From Bacteroidota bacterium (GTDB lineage Bacteria > Bacteroidota > Bacteroidia > Chitinophagales > Chitinophagaceae): DNA of 64,000 nucleotides. Below are positions 1 through 9,289 of this stretch, one piece after another. The position numbers and the translations under genes were made by a program. Under the pieces are notes generated by a model. That model made no database searches. It had not been told where the DNA came from and saw nothing but the letters and a program-made list of their open reading frames with translations. Location: positions 1-64,000 of the forward strand of contig JAEWKK010000030.1 in assembly GCA_023386045.1 (NCBI GenBank), read 5' to 3'. Within the stretch, counting starts at the first letter, position 1. The number at the start of each line of letters is the position of its first letter.

Positions 1-42
1 AAGACCTAGTTTGGTTTTAATTAATTTAGTCTCGACTTTCAT
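1..42 (-). CDS. Possible N-terminus of an IS481-like transposase (cut by window edge)
   Basis: An ATG at 42-40 on the minus strand opens a frame reading MKVETKLIKTKLGL before the window ends. From memory, IS481-family transposases of Bacteroidota begin with a similar IK-x-KLGLL stretch ahead of their helix-turn-helix. The 14 residues carry no catalytic motif, so this rests on resemblance only. If correct, the end of the element should lie in roughly 90-125, where TGTACTAGTCAATATT reads outward on the minus strand. It could equally be an unrelated gene start. Confidence 0.4.
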   Translation of the reverse strand, partial: MKVETKLIKTKLGL

Positions 43-235
43 GATCTGACTTTTTGGGGTTAATGAATAAGTGTGGTTACTTAAAGTTAATCCCAACTGT
101 CAGATTAAATATTGACTAGTACAAATATGCAAAATCAACCATTCCAATCCTGACATAGATATGCTCATCTTCTGTCAATTGGATTTAGCTATGCTTCAAT
201 TAAATCTATAAACTTCTACCACCTGAAACAATCAA

Positions 236-343
236 CCATCTACCATGAACTATGATCTATGAACCATGAACTCTCTTACTATATGCCATCCGCTATATGC
301 CATCTCTCATGAACTATGAACCATGAACTATGAACTATCCTCT
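236..343. repeat. Degenerate short-word repeat (ATGAACTATGAACC family), single arm
   Basis: The stretch is built from variants of ATGAACTATGA, GAACCATGAACT and ATATGCCATC repeated head to tail and ends just upstream of the rsmG start. The same words recur at 9290-9552 and 13024-13264, where two arms face each other. Here only the arm in this orientation is visible. The rest of 43-354 shows no gene. Confidence 0.7.
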
Positions 344-354
344 ATTTTTGCCCC

Positions 355-990
355 ATGGACATCCTCCTAAAATATTTTTCTGATTTTACTGATACACAGG
401 TTGAGCAGTTTCGTGCGCTGGAAGCTTTGTATAAGGAATGGAATGCAAAGATCAATGTCATTTCAAGAAAGGACATTGACAGTCTTTATGAAAAACATGT
501 TTTGCATTCCCTGGCCATTGCTGCAGTATTTGATTTTCCTGATGGCATGGAAATCATTGACATTGGAACAGGTGGAGGTTTTCCCGGAGTGCCCCTCGCC
601 ATCTTTTTTCCCAAAGTTAAATTTCACCTCGTTGACAGTATCAATAAAAAGCTCAAGATCATTGAAGAAGTAAAATCTGCAATTGGCCTGACAAATATCA
701 CTACACAGCATACACGAGCAGAAGAGATTAAAAACAGGAAATTCGATTTTGCGGTCAGCAGGGCAGTGGCGCCATTAAAAGACTTAATGAAATGGAGCTT
801 TCCACTTTTGAGAAATGCAAAATTTGAATCGGAGGGTGCTGTTTTTCAATCAGGTCTAATCTGCCTGAAAGGGGGTGACCTGGCACAGGAGATCTCCGAA
901 AGTGGCGCCAGGCCAAGGATCGTACAGCTTACCTCCTTATTTCCCGAACCATTCTTTGAAGAAAAATTTCTTCTTTACGTACGGAAATAA
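355..990 (+). CDS. rsmG: 16S rRNA (guanine-527-N7)-methyltransferase RsmG
   Basis: The product is a 211-residue cytoplasmic methyltransferase that uses SAM to methylate N7 of G527 in 16S rRNA. The SAM-binding motif DIGTGGGFPG lies at residues 69-78, and the family N-terminal signature with NVISRKD is at 34-40. Length is typical of the family. The ATG at 355 directly follows a short-word repeat with no clear Shine-Dalgarno site. The 3' end overlaps the convergent small membrane protein gene by 16 bases. Function assignment is confident from the whole-length pattern. Confidence 0.95.
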   Translation: MDILLKYFSDFTDTQVEQFRALEALYKEWNAKINVISRKDIDSLYEKHVLHSLAIAAVFDFPDGMEIIDIGTGGGFPGVPLAIFFPKVKFHLVDSINKKLKIIEEVKSAIGLTNITTQHTRAEEIKNRKFDFAVSRAVAPLKDLMKWSFPLLRNAKFESEGAVFQSGLICLKGGDLAQEISESGARPRIVQLTSLFPEPFFEEKFLLYVRK

Positions 991-1157
991 TTATTGAGGC
1001 AGTTTTTCCTTGAGAGGATTCTTACAGTGATTCCTACAACTGAAACCGCCAGCCCTACAATAAGTCCATCAGATGAGCCCTTACCTGTAAATAACAAAAC
1101 TGTACAAAGGCCTGCCACAATCACAAGTGCAACGAAGATGATCTTTGATATGGTCAT
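975..1157 (-). CDS. Small two-helix membrane protein, unknown function
   Basis: This 60-residue protein has two hydrophobic segments (about residues 5-22 and 30-46) separated by a short Gly/Ser loop (GKGSSDG), and a basic tail with RILSRK. I chose the ATG at 1157 because it has an A-rich leader typical of Bacteroidota and leads straight into the first helix. A longer frame starts at 1199. The gene tail overlaps rsmG by 16 bases. I do not recognise a family, and an open frame without function cannot be excluded. Confidence 0.55.
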   Translation of the reverse strand: MTISKIIFVALVIVAGLCTVLLFTGKGSSDGLIVGLAVSVVGITVRILSRKNCLNNYFRT

Positions 1158-1257
1158 TTTTAATTTTTGGAAACGAAAATAATTTTCATCGGTCCTCATC
1201 GAACTTCATCGATGTATGAATTGAGTGAATAACTGGATCAGCAGTATTGGTAATACA

Positions 1258-1276
1258 ATCATATATTATATATGAT
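1258..1276. other. Perfect 9-bp inverted repeat (palindrome)
   Basis: The sequence ATCATATATTATATATGAT is a perfect palindrome of two 9-base arms around one T. It lies in the gap between the small membrane protein gene and the peptidase terminator. It could be an operator or only an AT-rich cruciform; nothing nearby decides this. Confidence 0.4.
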
Positions 1277-1305
1277 GGGCCAGGCGTTTTTTCAATCCTC
1301 ATAAA

Positions 1306-1333
1306 ATAAAAAAAGAGCCCCCAGGGGAGGCTC
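1306..1333 (-). terminator. Rho-independent terminator of the M1 peptidase gene
   Basis: On the minus strand GAGCCTCCCC and GGGGGCTC pair around a two-base loop and are followed by a run of seven T. It lies 27 bases after the peptidase stop codon. Confidence 0.85.
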
Positions 1334-1360
1334 CTGAATTTGAAAAATATAGTCAGGCTT

Positions 1361-3361
1361 TTACCATTTTAGTTCCAGCCGGTTGTCTTTACGATTAATA
1401 TCAGCCATCCGGTAGGAAGGATCAATTTCTACTGAAACGATCTCTGAAAGTTTTTTTGATGAACTGATCTGGTAAGTTGGATGTGTCCATTTCCATGATT
1501 CATAAACTTTCCTGTTTGTTTGTCCAGCTTCTGCGGGCTTTTGACCAAACATCAGGTACATGGGTACATAATGCCATTCGCTGCTACCATCTTTAAAAGT
1601 TATTTTAACATCAATAGGCATGGGCATCATCCCGGTATTTTTCAGCCTGATATTGGTGACGCCACCAGCTTCCCACAAACTGTCGATGCCATAGTCAATC
1701 GTCTTTGTAGTGTTCACCCAATAGGAACGGTACCAGTCGAGCTGGATATTGCTCACCTTTTCCGCTATTCTAATAAAATCATTGGCATTGGGATGTTTGA
1801 AGCGCCACTGGCGGTAATATTCCAGCATGATCCTGTCGCGAACTTCAGCACCAACAATATAGCCCAGCTGTTCTACAAACACGCCGCCTTTTGTGTAAGC
1901 TGCGCTGCTATAAGCATAGTTGGTATTATATTGATCGGCATGCGTAGTCATGGGTTCTTCGCGACCGCTTCTTGCGAGGGAGAGATAGCTGTTATAAATG
2001 CCCTGGTGATAAGCCGGAGGAATAGTGGCTATGGAATCAGAATTTTTCAGGGCTACGCTGTTATTCAACAGTGTTTTTCTTCCCACCTGCTGTCGGTAAT
2101 ATTCTTCCACCAGGTTAGTTGACCATTCAGTGAATCCTTCATCCATCCAGGCATAAAGTGATTCATTGGTGCCCAGCATCATCTGGTACCAGGTATGCAT
2201 CCATTCATGGAAGGCCGTACCAAGGCTGGGGCCAAAAAGCATGGTGCAATTGGGATATTCCATACCTCCATCACCACCCTGGATAAAAGAATATTGTTGA
2301 TAGGGATAGTCACCGAAATTCTTTTTTATAAAAGGATAAACGATCACCGCAGCATCTGCAATGGTTTCCCATTGTTTATCCCAACCCGCTGCATATTTAT
2401 TAAAATCATTTCCGTAAGCTGCTTTCTGAGAAGGACTCATATTTTCAAATACATCACGGGAAGCCTGTCCATTATAAACCACGTTGATCACGGGACCATT
2501 GGGCACCTTGCGTACTATGTGTTTGAATTCGGGATCTGCTGCCCAGGCGAAATCATGCACATTGGGTGCGTTGAAATGCCATTTCAATTTTGATCCGCTT
2601 GTTTTGATCAATTTTCCTTTGTCTTCGTAACCAAAGCCCACTTCATTTGCATTGACCACATATCCCGAGCCTGCCAGCATATAATTTTTGTCGATGTTGA
2701 TGGTAACATCATAATCACCCCAAACACCATAAAATTCACGGGCGATGTAAGGCGTGGGATGCCATCCTTCATAATCATATTCTGCCATCTTGGGATACCA
2801 TTGCGTCATGGTATAACGAACCTGTGTGAAAGGATTGTCCCTGCCACTTCTCCTGATCTGTATCGGCACCTGTGCATTCCACTCCATTTCAAAAACAACT
2901 TTGGATTTGGGAAGAATGGGTTTGTCCAGGATCACTTCCAAAATGGTCTCATGTTCTTTCATCTGCTGCGAGCGGCCATTCATTTTAATGGAAGTCACTT
3001 TCTGATAGCCAATTTCATCTTCCTTGAGATGAAGAATGCGGTCTTCAACTCTTGAATCCCAGTCAACGATTTCATTCCCCTGCCTGTCCTTGCGAAGTAC
3101 CACAGTACCCTGCCTGCGGCTGCGTGCATCCATCATGCTGTTGGGTTGAAAAGCATTCCAGTAAAGATGAAAGAATACCCTTTTGAGTGTGTCGGGAGAA
3201 TTGTTACTGTATTCCAGTTTCTGTTTACCGGTAAAATGATTGGTGGTAACATCCATGTCAATGTTCATGGTGTATTTGACTTTCTGCTGCCAACGGTCGG
3301 GTTGTGAAAAGGCAACCATGTTGCAAAGGATCAATAGGACTGTCAGGGAGTATTTCATCAT
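1361..3361 (-). CDS. Secreted M1-family zinc metallopeptidase
   Basis: This 666-residue gluzincin is predicted to cleave N-terminal residues from peptides outside the cytoplasm. Residues 1-19 form a signal peptide ending AFSQ. The zinc motif HEWMH is at 385-389 with the third ligand E408 in DEGFTEW, and the substrate-binding GGMEYP (GAMEN equivalent) is at 365-370. The N-terminal half is the beta-rich saddle domain of M1 enzymes. The C-terminal region after the catalytic core is shorter than in aminopeptidase N, as in many Bacteroidota M1 enzymes. It is a single gene with its own terminator. Substrate is not predictable. Confidence 0.92.
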   Translation of the reverse strand: MMKYSLTVLLILCNMVAFSQPDRWQQKVKYTMNIDMDVTTNHFTGKQKLEYSNNSPDTLKRVFFHLYWNAFQPNSMMDARSRRQGTVVLRKDRQGNEIVDWDSRVEDRILHLKEDEIGYQKVTSIKMNGRSQQMKEHETILEVILDKPILPKSKVVFEMEWNAQVPIQIRRSGRDNPFTQVRYTMTQWYPKMAEYDYEGWHPTPYIAREFYGVWGDYDVTINIDKNYMLAGSGYVVNANEVGFGYEDKGKLIKTSGSKLKWHFNAPNVHDFAWAADPEFKHIVRKVPNGPVINVVYNGQASRDVFENMSPSQKAAYGNDFNKYAAGWDKQWETIADAAVIVYPFIKKNFGDYPYQQYSFIQGGDGGMEYPNCTMLFGPSLGTAFHEWMHTWYQMMLGTNESLYAWMDEGFTEWSTNLVEEYYRQQVGRKTLLNNSVALKNSDSIATIPPAYHQGIYNSYLSLARSGREEPMTTHADQYNTNYAYSSAAYTKGGVFVEQLGYIVGAEVRDRIMLEYYRQWRFKHPNANDFIRIAEKVSNIQLDWYRSYWVNTTKTIDYGIDSLWEAGGVTNIRLKNTGMMPMPIDVKITFKDGSSEWHYVPMYLMFGQKPAEAGQTNRKVYESWKWTHPTYQISSSKKLSEIVSVEIDPSYRMADINRKDNRLELKW

Positions 3362-3459
3362 CAGGTATCGTAGTTTAGTGAATAGGTAAATTTCGCCAAA
3401 TAGCTGTTATGGTAAAATGAAAATTTAATTAGAGTATTTGTCAGATTAAGCCTGAAGGG

Positions 3460-4125
3460 TCATTCCTTCCCTGCAATCACCATCACAATTTCACCTTTCA
3501 CAGTTTTTTGTTTGAAATGCTCAAGGACTTCCTTAAGACTTCCCCTTGCATTTTCTTCAAACATCTTGGTCAGCTCACGGCTTACGCAGCATTGTCTTTC
3601 ACTGCCAAAATACTGTATGAGATCTTCCAGGGTTTTAACAAGCCTCAAGGGTGATTCGTATAAAATGATGGTCCTTTCTTCTTCAGCCAGTGTTGTGAGC
3701 AGGGTATGACGACCTTTTTTTAAGGGAAGAAAACCTTCAAACACAAAGCGGTTGGTGGTCATGCCGCTATTGACCAGTGCCGGAACAAAAGCTGTAGCCC
3801 CGGGAAGAGTTTCCACTTTTATATTATTGCGAATACATTCTCTTACCAGCAGAAATGCAGGATCTGAAATGCCGGGTGTTCCCGCGTCTGTTACTACTGC
3901 CATTTTTTTCCCTGCCAGTAACTGGTCCACCAGGTGCTGCAGGATCTTATGCTCATTGTGCTGGTGATAAGGCGAAAGAGGCTTTTTAATATTGTAATGA
4001 TTGAGCAGTCTTGAAGTATTCCTCGTGTCTTCAGCCAGGATCACATCCACTTCCTGCAGCACTTCCAGTGCACGAAGCGTGATATCCTTTAGATTGCCGA
4101 TAGGCGTGGGAACCAGGTAGAGCAT
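3460..4125 (-). CDS. rsmI: 16S rRNA (cytidine-1402-2'-O)-methyltransferase RsmI
   Basis: This 221-residue tetrapyrrole-methylase-fold enzyme 2'-O-methylates C1402 of 16S rRNA using SAM. Diagnostic motifs are LVPTPIGNLKD at residues 4-14, EDTR at 32-35 and VTDAGTPGISDP at 78-89. It is shorter than the E. coli protein because the C-terminal extension is missing, which is common in Bacteroidota. It is followed on the chromosome by purS on the same strand, 61 bases away. Confidence 0.95.
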   Translation of the reverse strand: MLYLVPTPIGNLKDITLRALEVLQEVDVILAEDTRNTSRLLNHYNIKKPLSPYHQHNEHKILQHLVDQLLAGKKMAVVTDAGTPGISDPAFLLVRECIRNNIKVETLPGATAFVPALVNSGMTTNRFVFEGFLPLKKGRHTLLTTLAEEERTIILYESPLRLVKTLEDLIQYFGSERQCCVSRELTKMFEENARGSLKEVLEHFKQKTVKGEIVMVIAGKE

Positions 4126-4186
4126 TCGTTTGAGCCGCTTATATAAGTGAATAGCTTATGATGACCGGAGATTTCCTACAGGGAAA

Positions 4187-4432
4187 TCAAATGATGGCGA
4201 CCTCAAAATATTCCATCACAGGATTAGCCAGCAGTTTTTTGCTTGCTTCTTCGGCTATCTTTTGGGCTTCTTCTTTGGAAGCGGCTTCTATCTGCAGGCT
4301 GATATTTTTTCCAACTCTTACATCCTCGATATTCTTGAAACCTAATTGTCCCAAACCGCTGATGACTGCCTTACCCTGCGGATCCAGTAATTCTTTCAGG
4401 GGCATGACCTTTACCTGTGCCGTGAACTTCAT
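4187..4432 (-). CDS. purS: Phosphoribosylformylglycinamidine synthase subunit PurS
   Basis: This 81-residue protein is the small subunit that bridges PurQ (glutaminase) and PurL (synthetase) in the fourth step of purine synthesis. The start with KFTAQVKVMPLKELLDPQG, the GKNISLQIEA strand and the C-terminal NPVMEYFEV pattern fit PurS over the full length. PurQ is encoded 13 kb away at 17347-18021. PurL is not in the window; a small-type PurL elsewhere is implied. Confidence 0.92.
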   Translation of the reverse strand: MKFTAQVKVMPLKELLDPQGKAVISGLGQLGFKNIEDVRVGKNISLQIEAASKEEAQKIAEEASKKLLANPVMEYFEVAII

Positions 4433-4508
4433 GATGTGGAATTTTTGCGCAAACCTAAGAAGTTTCAGGTGAAAGTCTTGGGATTTGCCATAAGGAGAGA
4501 AAGATGTT

Positions 4509-5312
4509 TTATACGGTTACATCCAGCGTTTCTTTTTGAACGGGTACTACTTCTGGTTCTTTTGAAAAAAATGAGAAAAGAACGTACAGTATAAAGATTG
4601 CCGGCACCGCCAGCCAGTGAAGTAGTACAATCAATACTATGGAAAGCAGTACAAGGATGTATTTGAGCTGGTTATTTTTCCAGGAATAGTCTTTGAATTT
4701 CAGCGCCATCAAATGCAGGTTGCTGACCATGAGCCATGACAGCAGCAGGATCACACCATAGAGGAACCATTTATTAATGAACAGCGCCTGAATGGTTGTG
4801 CTGTCTGCAAACCAGATGATCAGTGGAAAGGAAGCTACCACCAAACCCGCAGCAGGAGTGGGCACACCACGAAATGAAGTGGACTGGTTGGTGCTGATAT
4901 TGAATTTGGCGAGTCGCCAGGCCGCGGCAGCCGATAAAATAAATGCAGGCAACAATGCAATGAATGAAATTTCAAGTCCTCCTGGTTCCTGGGCGTAGCT
5001 GATGCGCAAAAGTTGGTAAAGGATCATACCCGGTGCTACACCAAAACTAACTACATCACTCAGGGAATCCAGTTGTGCTCCCATCGCTGAACCTGCCTTC
5101 ATTAATCTTGCAAGAAATCCATCAAGAAAATCAATTATCGCCGCAGCAAAAATAAAGAGTGAGCCCTGCCAGATTTTTTCTGGTAAAGTCACCTGCGTGG
5201 CACCACCATCGCCCATGATCACAATGGTTTCACCTGTTTGAAGGATAAAAACAATGGCAATACATCCAAAAACAAGATTCAGTAAGGTAAAAAGGTTGGG
5301 AATTTGTCTCAT
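4509..5312 (-). CDS. pssA: CDP-diacylglycerol--serine O-phosphatidyltransferase
   Basis: The product makes phosphatidylserine from CDP-diacylglycerol and serine, the route to phosphatidylethanolamine. The CDP-alcohol phosphotransferase motif is complete: D64-G65, A68-R69, G78, D82 and D86. About seven to eight hydrophobic segments span 267 residues, so it is an integral inner-membrane enzyme. An unusual hydrophilic loop of about 25 residues (IVIMGDGGATQ and following) sits between the first and second membrane segments. It lies 76 bases upstream of purS on the same strand. Confidence 0.9.
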   Translation of the reverse strand: MRQIPNLFTLLNLVFGCIAIVFILQTGETIVIMGDGGATQVTLPEKIWQGSLFIFAAAIIDFLDGFLARLMKAGSAMGAQLDSLSDVVSFGVAPGMILYQLLRISYAQEPGGLEISFIALLPAFILSAAAAWRLAKFNISTNQSTSFRGVPTPAAGLVVASFPLIIWFADSTTIQALFINKWFLYGVILLLSWLMVSNLHLMALKFKDYSWKNNQLKYILVLLSIVLIVLLHWLAVPAIFILYVLFSFFSKEPEVVPVQKETLDVTV

Positions 5313-5381
5313 AGTTTGTCAACCATTGCCGGCTCCGGCTTTTGATGATAGAATAAGTTTAATGAACATTCAATTGTCTGA

Positions 5382-6671
5382 TCATTTTTTCATGGCCGCT
5401 TCAATTTCTTCAACGGTAATGGGAATGCCATCGAAAAGATCCACATTTCCTTTTTTGGTGATCCAGATATTATTCTCAATGCGGATTCCCATTTGCTCTT
5501 CTTCAATATAAATTCCGGGTTCCACCGTAAACAGCATTCCAGCCTTAATGGGTTCTGACCTTGTTCCCAGATCATGCACGTCCAAACCCAAATGATGTGA
5601 AATACCATGATACAGGTATTTCCTGTAAGCCCTGTTTTCGGGATCTTCATTTTTGACATCAGATTTTTTCAGTAATCCGATCTTCAGAAATTGTTGTGTG
5701 GCTTCTTCACCTACTTTGTCGGTGTATTCAATGATGGATATTCCCGGCTTCAGTAAGCTTTTGGCATAATCATGCAGGTGAAGGCAGGCAGAGTAAACTG
5801 TTTTCTGGCGGCGACTGAATTTCCCATTCACCGGGATGGTTCGTGTAAGATCGGCATTATAACCTCCATAGGAAGCACCAAAATCCATGAGCAGTAATTC
5901 TCCATCCAGGCATTCCTGGTTGTTGCTGACATAGTGTAAGGTTCTCGCGCGATCGCCGCTGGCAATGATGCTGCCATAGGCTTCCCCTTCTGCACGCTGG
6001 CTGATAAAGGAATGGATGATCTCTGCATGAACCTCGTATTCCATCACCCCGGGCTTTACAAACTGCATCACGCGCAGAAAGGCATTGCGGGTGATATCAA
6101 TTGCGGTTTTGGTAACCTCTACTTCATATGCTGTTTTAATACCGCGCAGGTCTTTCATGATCCTTGCAGCTCTTTCATACTGGTGCAGGGGATAGCGTGC
6201 TTTCATTTCATCAACAAAACGATAGTCCCTTGTGCGCAACTGGCTGGCCTTACGGTCATTTTCATTTGTATCAAGGTAGATTGTATCTGCGAGGTGGATC
6301 CATACCTGGAGAAAGGCTTCAATGCTGTCCAGCCATACTATGGATTGAATACCGCTAAGCGAAGCCGCTTCCTCGCGGCGCAATCTCCGGCCATCCCATT
6401 TTTCTTTCATTTCATTGGGACGAACCAGCACAAGCACCTCACGATATTTGGGATCGGGGTTGTCAGGAAAAAGAATCACCATGGAATCTTCCTGCATCAC
6501 TCCACTTAGCCAATAAAGGTCGCTGTTCTGTTTAAAAGGATAGAGCGCGTCTCCATTACTCGGCACTTCATCATTACTCACGAAAATGGCAATAGAATTA
6601 GGTTTCATTCGTTCAATAAACCTGTTCCTGTTGGTAATGAATAATTCCGGGTTCAGGGGGAGATTTCGCAT
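5382..6671 (-). CDS. pepP: Xaa-Pro aminopeptidase (aminopeptidase P, M24B)
   Basis: This 429-residue enzyme removes the N-terminal residue from peptides with proline in position two. The N-terminal creatinase-like domain is followed by the pita-bread catalytic domain with all five metal ligands: D263, D274, H359, E384 and E398. The ATG at 6671 is preferred over an in-frame TTG at 6695. The gene diverges from pckA across a 162-base gap. Signal peptide is absent, so it acts in the cytoplasm. Confidence 0.93.
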   Translation of the reverse strand: MRNLPLNPELFITNRNRFIERMKPNSIAIFVSNDEVPSNGDALYPFKQNSDLYWLSGVMQEDSMVILFPDNPDPKYREVLVLVRPNEMKEKWDGRRLRREEAASLSGIQSIVWLDSIEAFLQVWIHLADTIYLDTNENDRKASQLRTRDYRFVDEMKARYPLHQYERAARIMKDLRGIKTAYEVEVTKTAIDITRNAFLRVMQFVKPGVMEYEVHAEIIHSFISQRAEGEAYGSIIASGDRARTLHYVSNNQECLDGELLLMDFGASYGGYNADLTRTIPVNGKFSRRQKTVYSACLHLHDYAKSLLKPGISIIEYTDKVGEEATQQFLKIGLLKKSDVKNEDPENRAYRKYLYHGISHHLGLDVHDLGTRSEPIKAGMLFTVEPGIYIEEEQMGIRIENNIWITKKGNVDLFDGIPITVEEIEAAMKK

Positions 6672-6833
6672 ATCTATCAGTTTACTTCCGGACAAAGTAA
6701 CCGAAATGATGAAATTTTTTCACAATTATTATTTGAAGCACAATGAATTACCATTGTGTACAAAAGACACTTGATTTAGGCCTGAAAATTTTATGCATTA
6801 ACTTCGCACTCTAACAAAAAACGATTGCTTTTT

Positions 6834-8438
6834 ATGTCAGTACCTACAATTTCATTCTCGACAGAGAATCTGGTGAAGCTTGGTTTGAAACATAGCGAAA
6901 ACATCCATTACCAATCAAGTCCTGAAGAACTCGTACAGGATACGCTCAGGATGGGTGAGGGTGTTTTGACAGAATCAGGTGCTTTAGCTATTAACACGGG
7001 TGAGTTTACAGGACGTTCCCCTAACGACAAATTCACTGTAAAAGACGAAACCACCGAAACATCGGTGCATTGGAACAATTTCAATATCCCTATCGAAGAA
7101 AAATACTTTCACATCATTCACAAAAAGATCACGGATTATCTGAACCAGCAAAAAGAAATCTGGGTGCGTGACTGTTATGCCTGTGCTGATCCTCGCTACA
7201 GGTTAAACATCAGGGTGATCACAGAAAAGCCATGGACCAATCTTTTTGCCTACAACATGTTCCTGCGTCCTGAGGAAGAAGAGCTGGAAGATTTTCATGC
7301 CGACTGGCACCTGCTTTCAGCGCCTGGTCTTCAACTGGATCCTGTTGAATGCGGCACAAGGCAACATAATGCAGCGGTTGTTTCTTTTAAACACAAGACC
7401 ATCCTGATCGCAGGTTCTGGCTATACTGGTGAAACCAAGAAAGGGGTATTCACTATTCTGAATTATATCCTCCCTCATGAAAAAAATGTACTGAGCATGC
7501 ATTGCTCCGCCAACATGGATGATAAGGGAGATACCGCTATTTTCTTTGGACTGAGCGGAACCGGTAAGACTACTCTGAGTGCAGACCCCAACCGCAAATT
7601 GATTGGTGATGATGAACATGGCTGGACAGAAGACAATGTTTTCAATTTCGAAGGCGGCTGTTATGCAAAGCTGATCAACCTTTCCAAGGACAGGGAACCC
7701 GAGATTTACCATGCCATCCGCCCGGGAGCAATCGTTGAAAATGTGGTTTTCCATGCCGGTACCAATGATATCAATTTTGATGATGGCAGCATTACTGAGA
7801 ATACGCGTGTTTCTTACCCGCTGCACTATATCAGCAATGCACAGGAGCCTTCTATTGGTAATATCCCGAAAAATATATTTTTCCTGACCTGCGATGCTTA
7901 TGGCGTTCTTCCTCCTATTTCAAAGCTTACCAAGGGCCAGGCTATGTACCAGTTCATTTCAGGTTATACAGCTAAAGTTGCCGGAACAGAAGCAGGGGTT
8001 ACTGAACCCAAACCCACATTCAGCGCCTGCTTTGGTGCTCCATTCCTTCCATTGCACCCAGGCGTTTATGCCAGGATGCTGGGAGAAAAAATGGAAAAGC
8101 ATCATGTAAACGTTTGGCTGATCAACACAGGATGGACCGGTGGTCCTTATGGAGTTGGTAACCGGATGAAGCTTTCCTATACCAGGGCCATGATCACTGC
8201 TGCATTGAATGGCCAGTTAGACGAAGTTGAAACCGTTGCTGATCCCATTTTTGGCGTGGCCGTTCCAAAGGAAGTACCGGGTGTACCTTCAGAATTGCTT
8301 ACTCCAAGAAATACCTGGACAGACAAAGCAGCTTTTGATGAAAAAGCAAAATTCCTTGCAGGCTTATTTGTAAAGAATTTCGAGAAATATGCCAGTGGCG
8401 TATCCGATGATATTCTTGCAGAAAGTCCCAGGGCGTAA
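6834..8438 (+). CDS. pckA: Phosphoenolpyruvate carboxykinase (ATP)
   Basis: The enzyme converts oxaloacetate and ATP to phosphoenolpyruvate, CO2 and ADP, the first committed step of gluconeogenesis. The P-loop GLSGTGKTT carries K245, followed by the metal-binding LIGDDEHGW stretch. The 534-residue length is normal for the ATP-dependent class. ATG at 6834 is chosen; a TTG three codons upstream (6825) is also in frame. A TAACTTCG box at 6799-6806 resembles the Bacteroidota -7 element with one mismatch. A terminator follows the stop. Confidence 0.96.
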   Translation: MSVPTISFSTENLVKLGLKHSENIHYQSSPEELVQDTLRMGEGVLTESGALAINTGEFTGRSPNDKFTVKDETTETSVHWNNFNIPIEEKYFHIIHKKITDYLNQQKEIWVRDCYACADPRYRLNIRVITEKPWTNLFAYNMFLRPEEEELEDFHADWHLLSAPGLQLDPVECGTRQHNAAVVSFKHKTILIAGSGYTGETKKGVFTILNYILPHEKNVLSMHCSANMDDKGDTAIFFGLSGTGKTTLSADPNRKLIGDDEHGWTEDNVFNFEGGCYAKLINLSKDREPEIYHAIRPGAIVENVVFHAGTNDINFDDGSITENTRVSYPLHYISNAQEPSIGNIPKNIFFLTCDAYGVLPPISKLTKGQAMYQFISGYTAKVAGTEAGVTEPKPTFSACFGAPFLPLHPGVYARMLGEKMEKHHVNVWLINTGWTGGPYGVGNRMKLSYTRAMITAALNGQLDEVETVADPIFGVAVPKEVPGVPSELLTPRNTWTDKAAFDEKAKFLAGLFVKNFEKYASGVSDDILAESPRA

Positions 8439-8458
8439 ATAAGTTTTTCTTTTTGAAA

Positions 8459-8486
8459 AGGCTCTCCATTGGAGGGCCTTTTTTTA
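8459..8486 (+). terminator. Rho-independent terminator of pckA
   Basis: AGGCTCTCC and GGAGGGCCT pair around a three-base loop and are followed by seven T. The stem starts 21 bases after the pckA stop. Confidence 0.85.
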
Positions 8487-8692
8487 TGGAACCCGGCCTC
8501 CCTGCTGGTTTATAGAGAATGATCAACAACTAAGCTTCTGGCTTCATCGATGGTTTGGTGCTTTTGGTCTTTTTGAAATCCCTTTTTACATTTTAATGGG
8601 AAAAATGGCCATTTCATTTTTTTACTTTTATTAACCAGGATCAGGAAAGCCACTGATACTATTTTGAATCCCATAATCGTTTGAGAAACACT

Positions 8693-9289
8693 ATGAACTT
8701 CTTCCACCTTTTTGCCGTCGCCTTGCTGGCATTGAATTTCACAGGACAACCGGTTCCCGAAAACAGGACAATTGTACCAGCCGCAGTAGCTCCCTCAACA
8801 ACACCGGTAAATGAAACAGAAGAATTTATTACCTGGACCAATGACCGTTTACTTACCTGGGAAGATTTTAAATGTGAGCCCAGAACAGGCACCGACGCTG
8901 TTGCTTCCACCAGCACTTCGCTGGGTATTGCCTACCAGCTGGTAGATGGTCAGCTGAGTTATGACATCACCTGTAATTTTTCTAAGGTGAAGTCCTGGGG
9001 TTTGATGAAAACAGACTATATCCTGGCTCACGAACAGGGGCATTTTGATATTACCGAGATCTTTGCCCGCAAACTTTACGAAGCACTTCAGAATTACGAT
9101 TTCAATAAAAAAACCTTCAAGAGGGATATCAGTGAGATCTACCAGTCGATTGTAAAGCAAAAAGAAGAATTCCAGAAAATGTATGACGGCCAAACAGACC
9201 ACAGCCGCAACAGGAAAGCGCAATACGAATGGCTGGAGAAGATCCAGAAACTGATAGAAGAGACAGAGGCTTTCGAGATGTACCCGTAG
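8693..9289 (+). CDS. Secreted DUF922-type putative zinc protease
   Basis: The 198-residue protein starts with a hydrophobic signal peptide (MNFFHLFAVALLALNF) and continues with a region centred on LAHEQGHFDI. HEQGH fits the HExxH zinc motif seen in the DUF922 family of predicted metalloproteases. The C-terminal third is helical and charged. ATG at 8693 is preferred over a TTG at 8681. The family has no established substrate. The 8487-8692 gap upstream shows no gene. The stop codon directly abuts the short-word repeat that fills the gap to the convergent kinase gene. Confidence 0.75.
   Translation: MNFFHLFAVALLALNFTGQPVPENRTIVPAAVAPSTTPVNETEEFITWTNDRLLTWEDFKCEPRTGTDAVASTSTSLGIAYQLVDGQLSYDITCNFSKVKSWGLMKTDYILAHEQGHFDITEIFARKLYEALQNYDFNKKTFKRDISEIYQSIVKQKEEFQKMYDGQTDHSRNRKAQYEWLEKIQKLIEETEAFEMYP

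Noticed and set aside
7317..7826. 169-residue frame antisense to pckA
   Set aside because: Shadow of a highly conserved coding gene with no motifs of its own.
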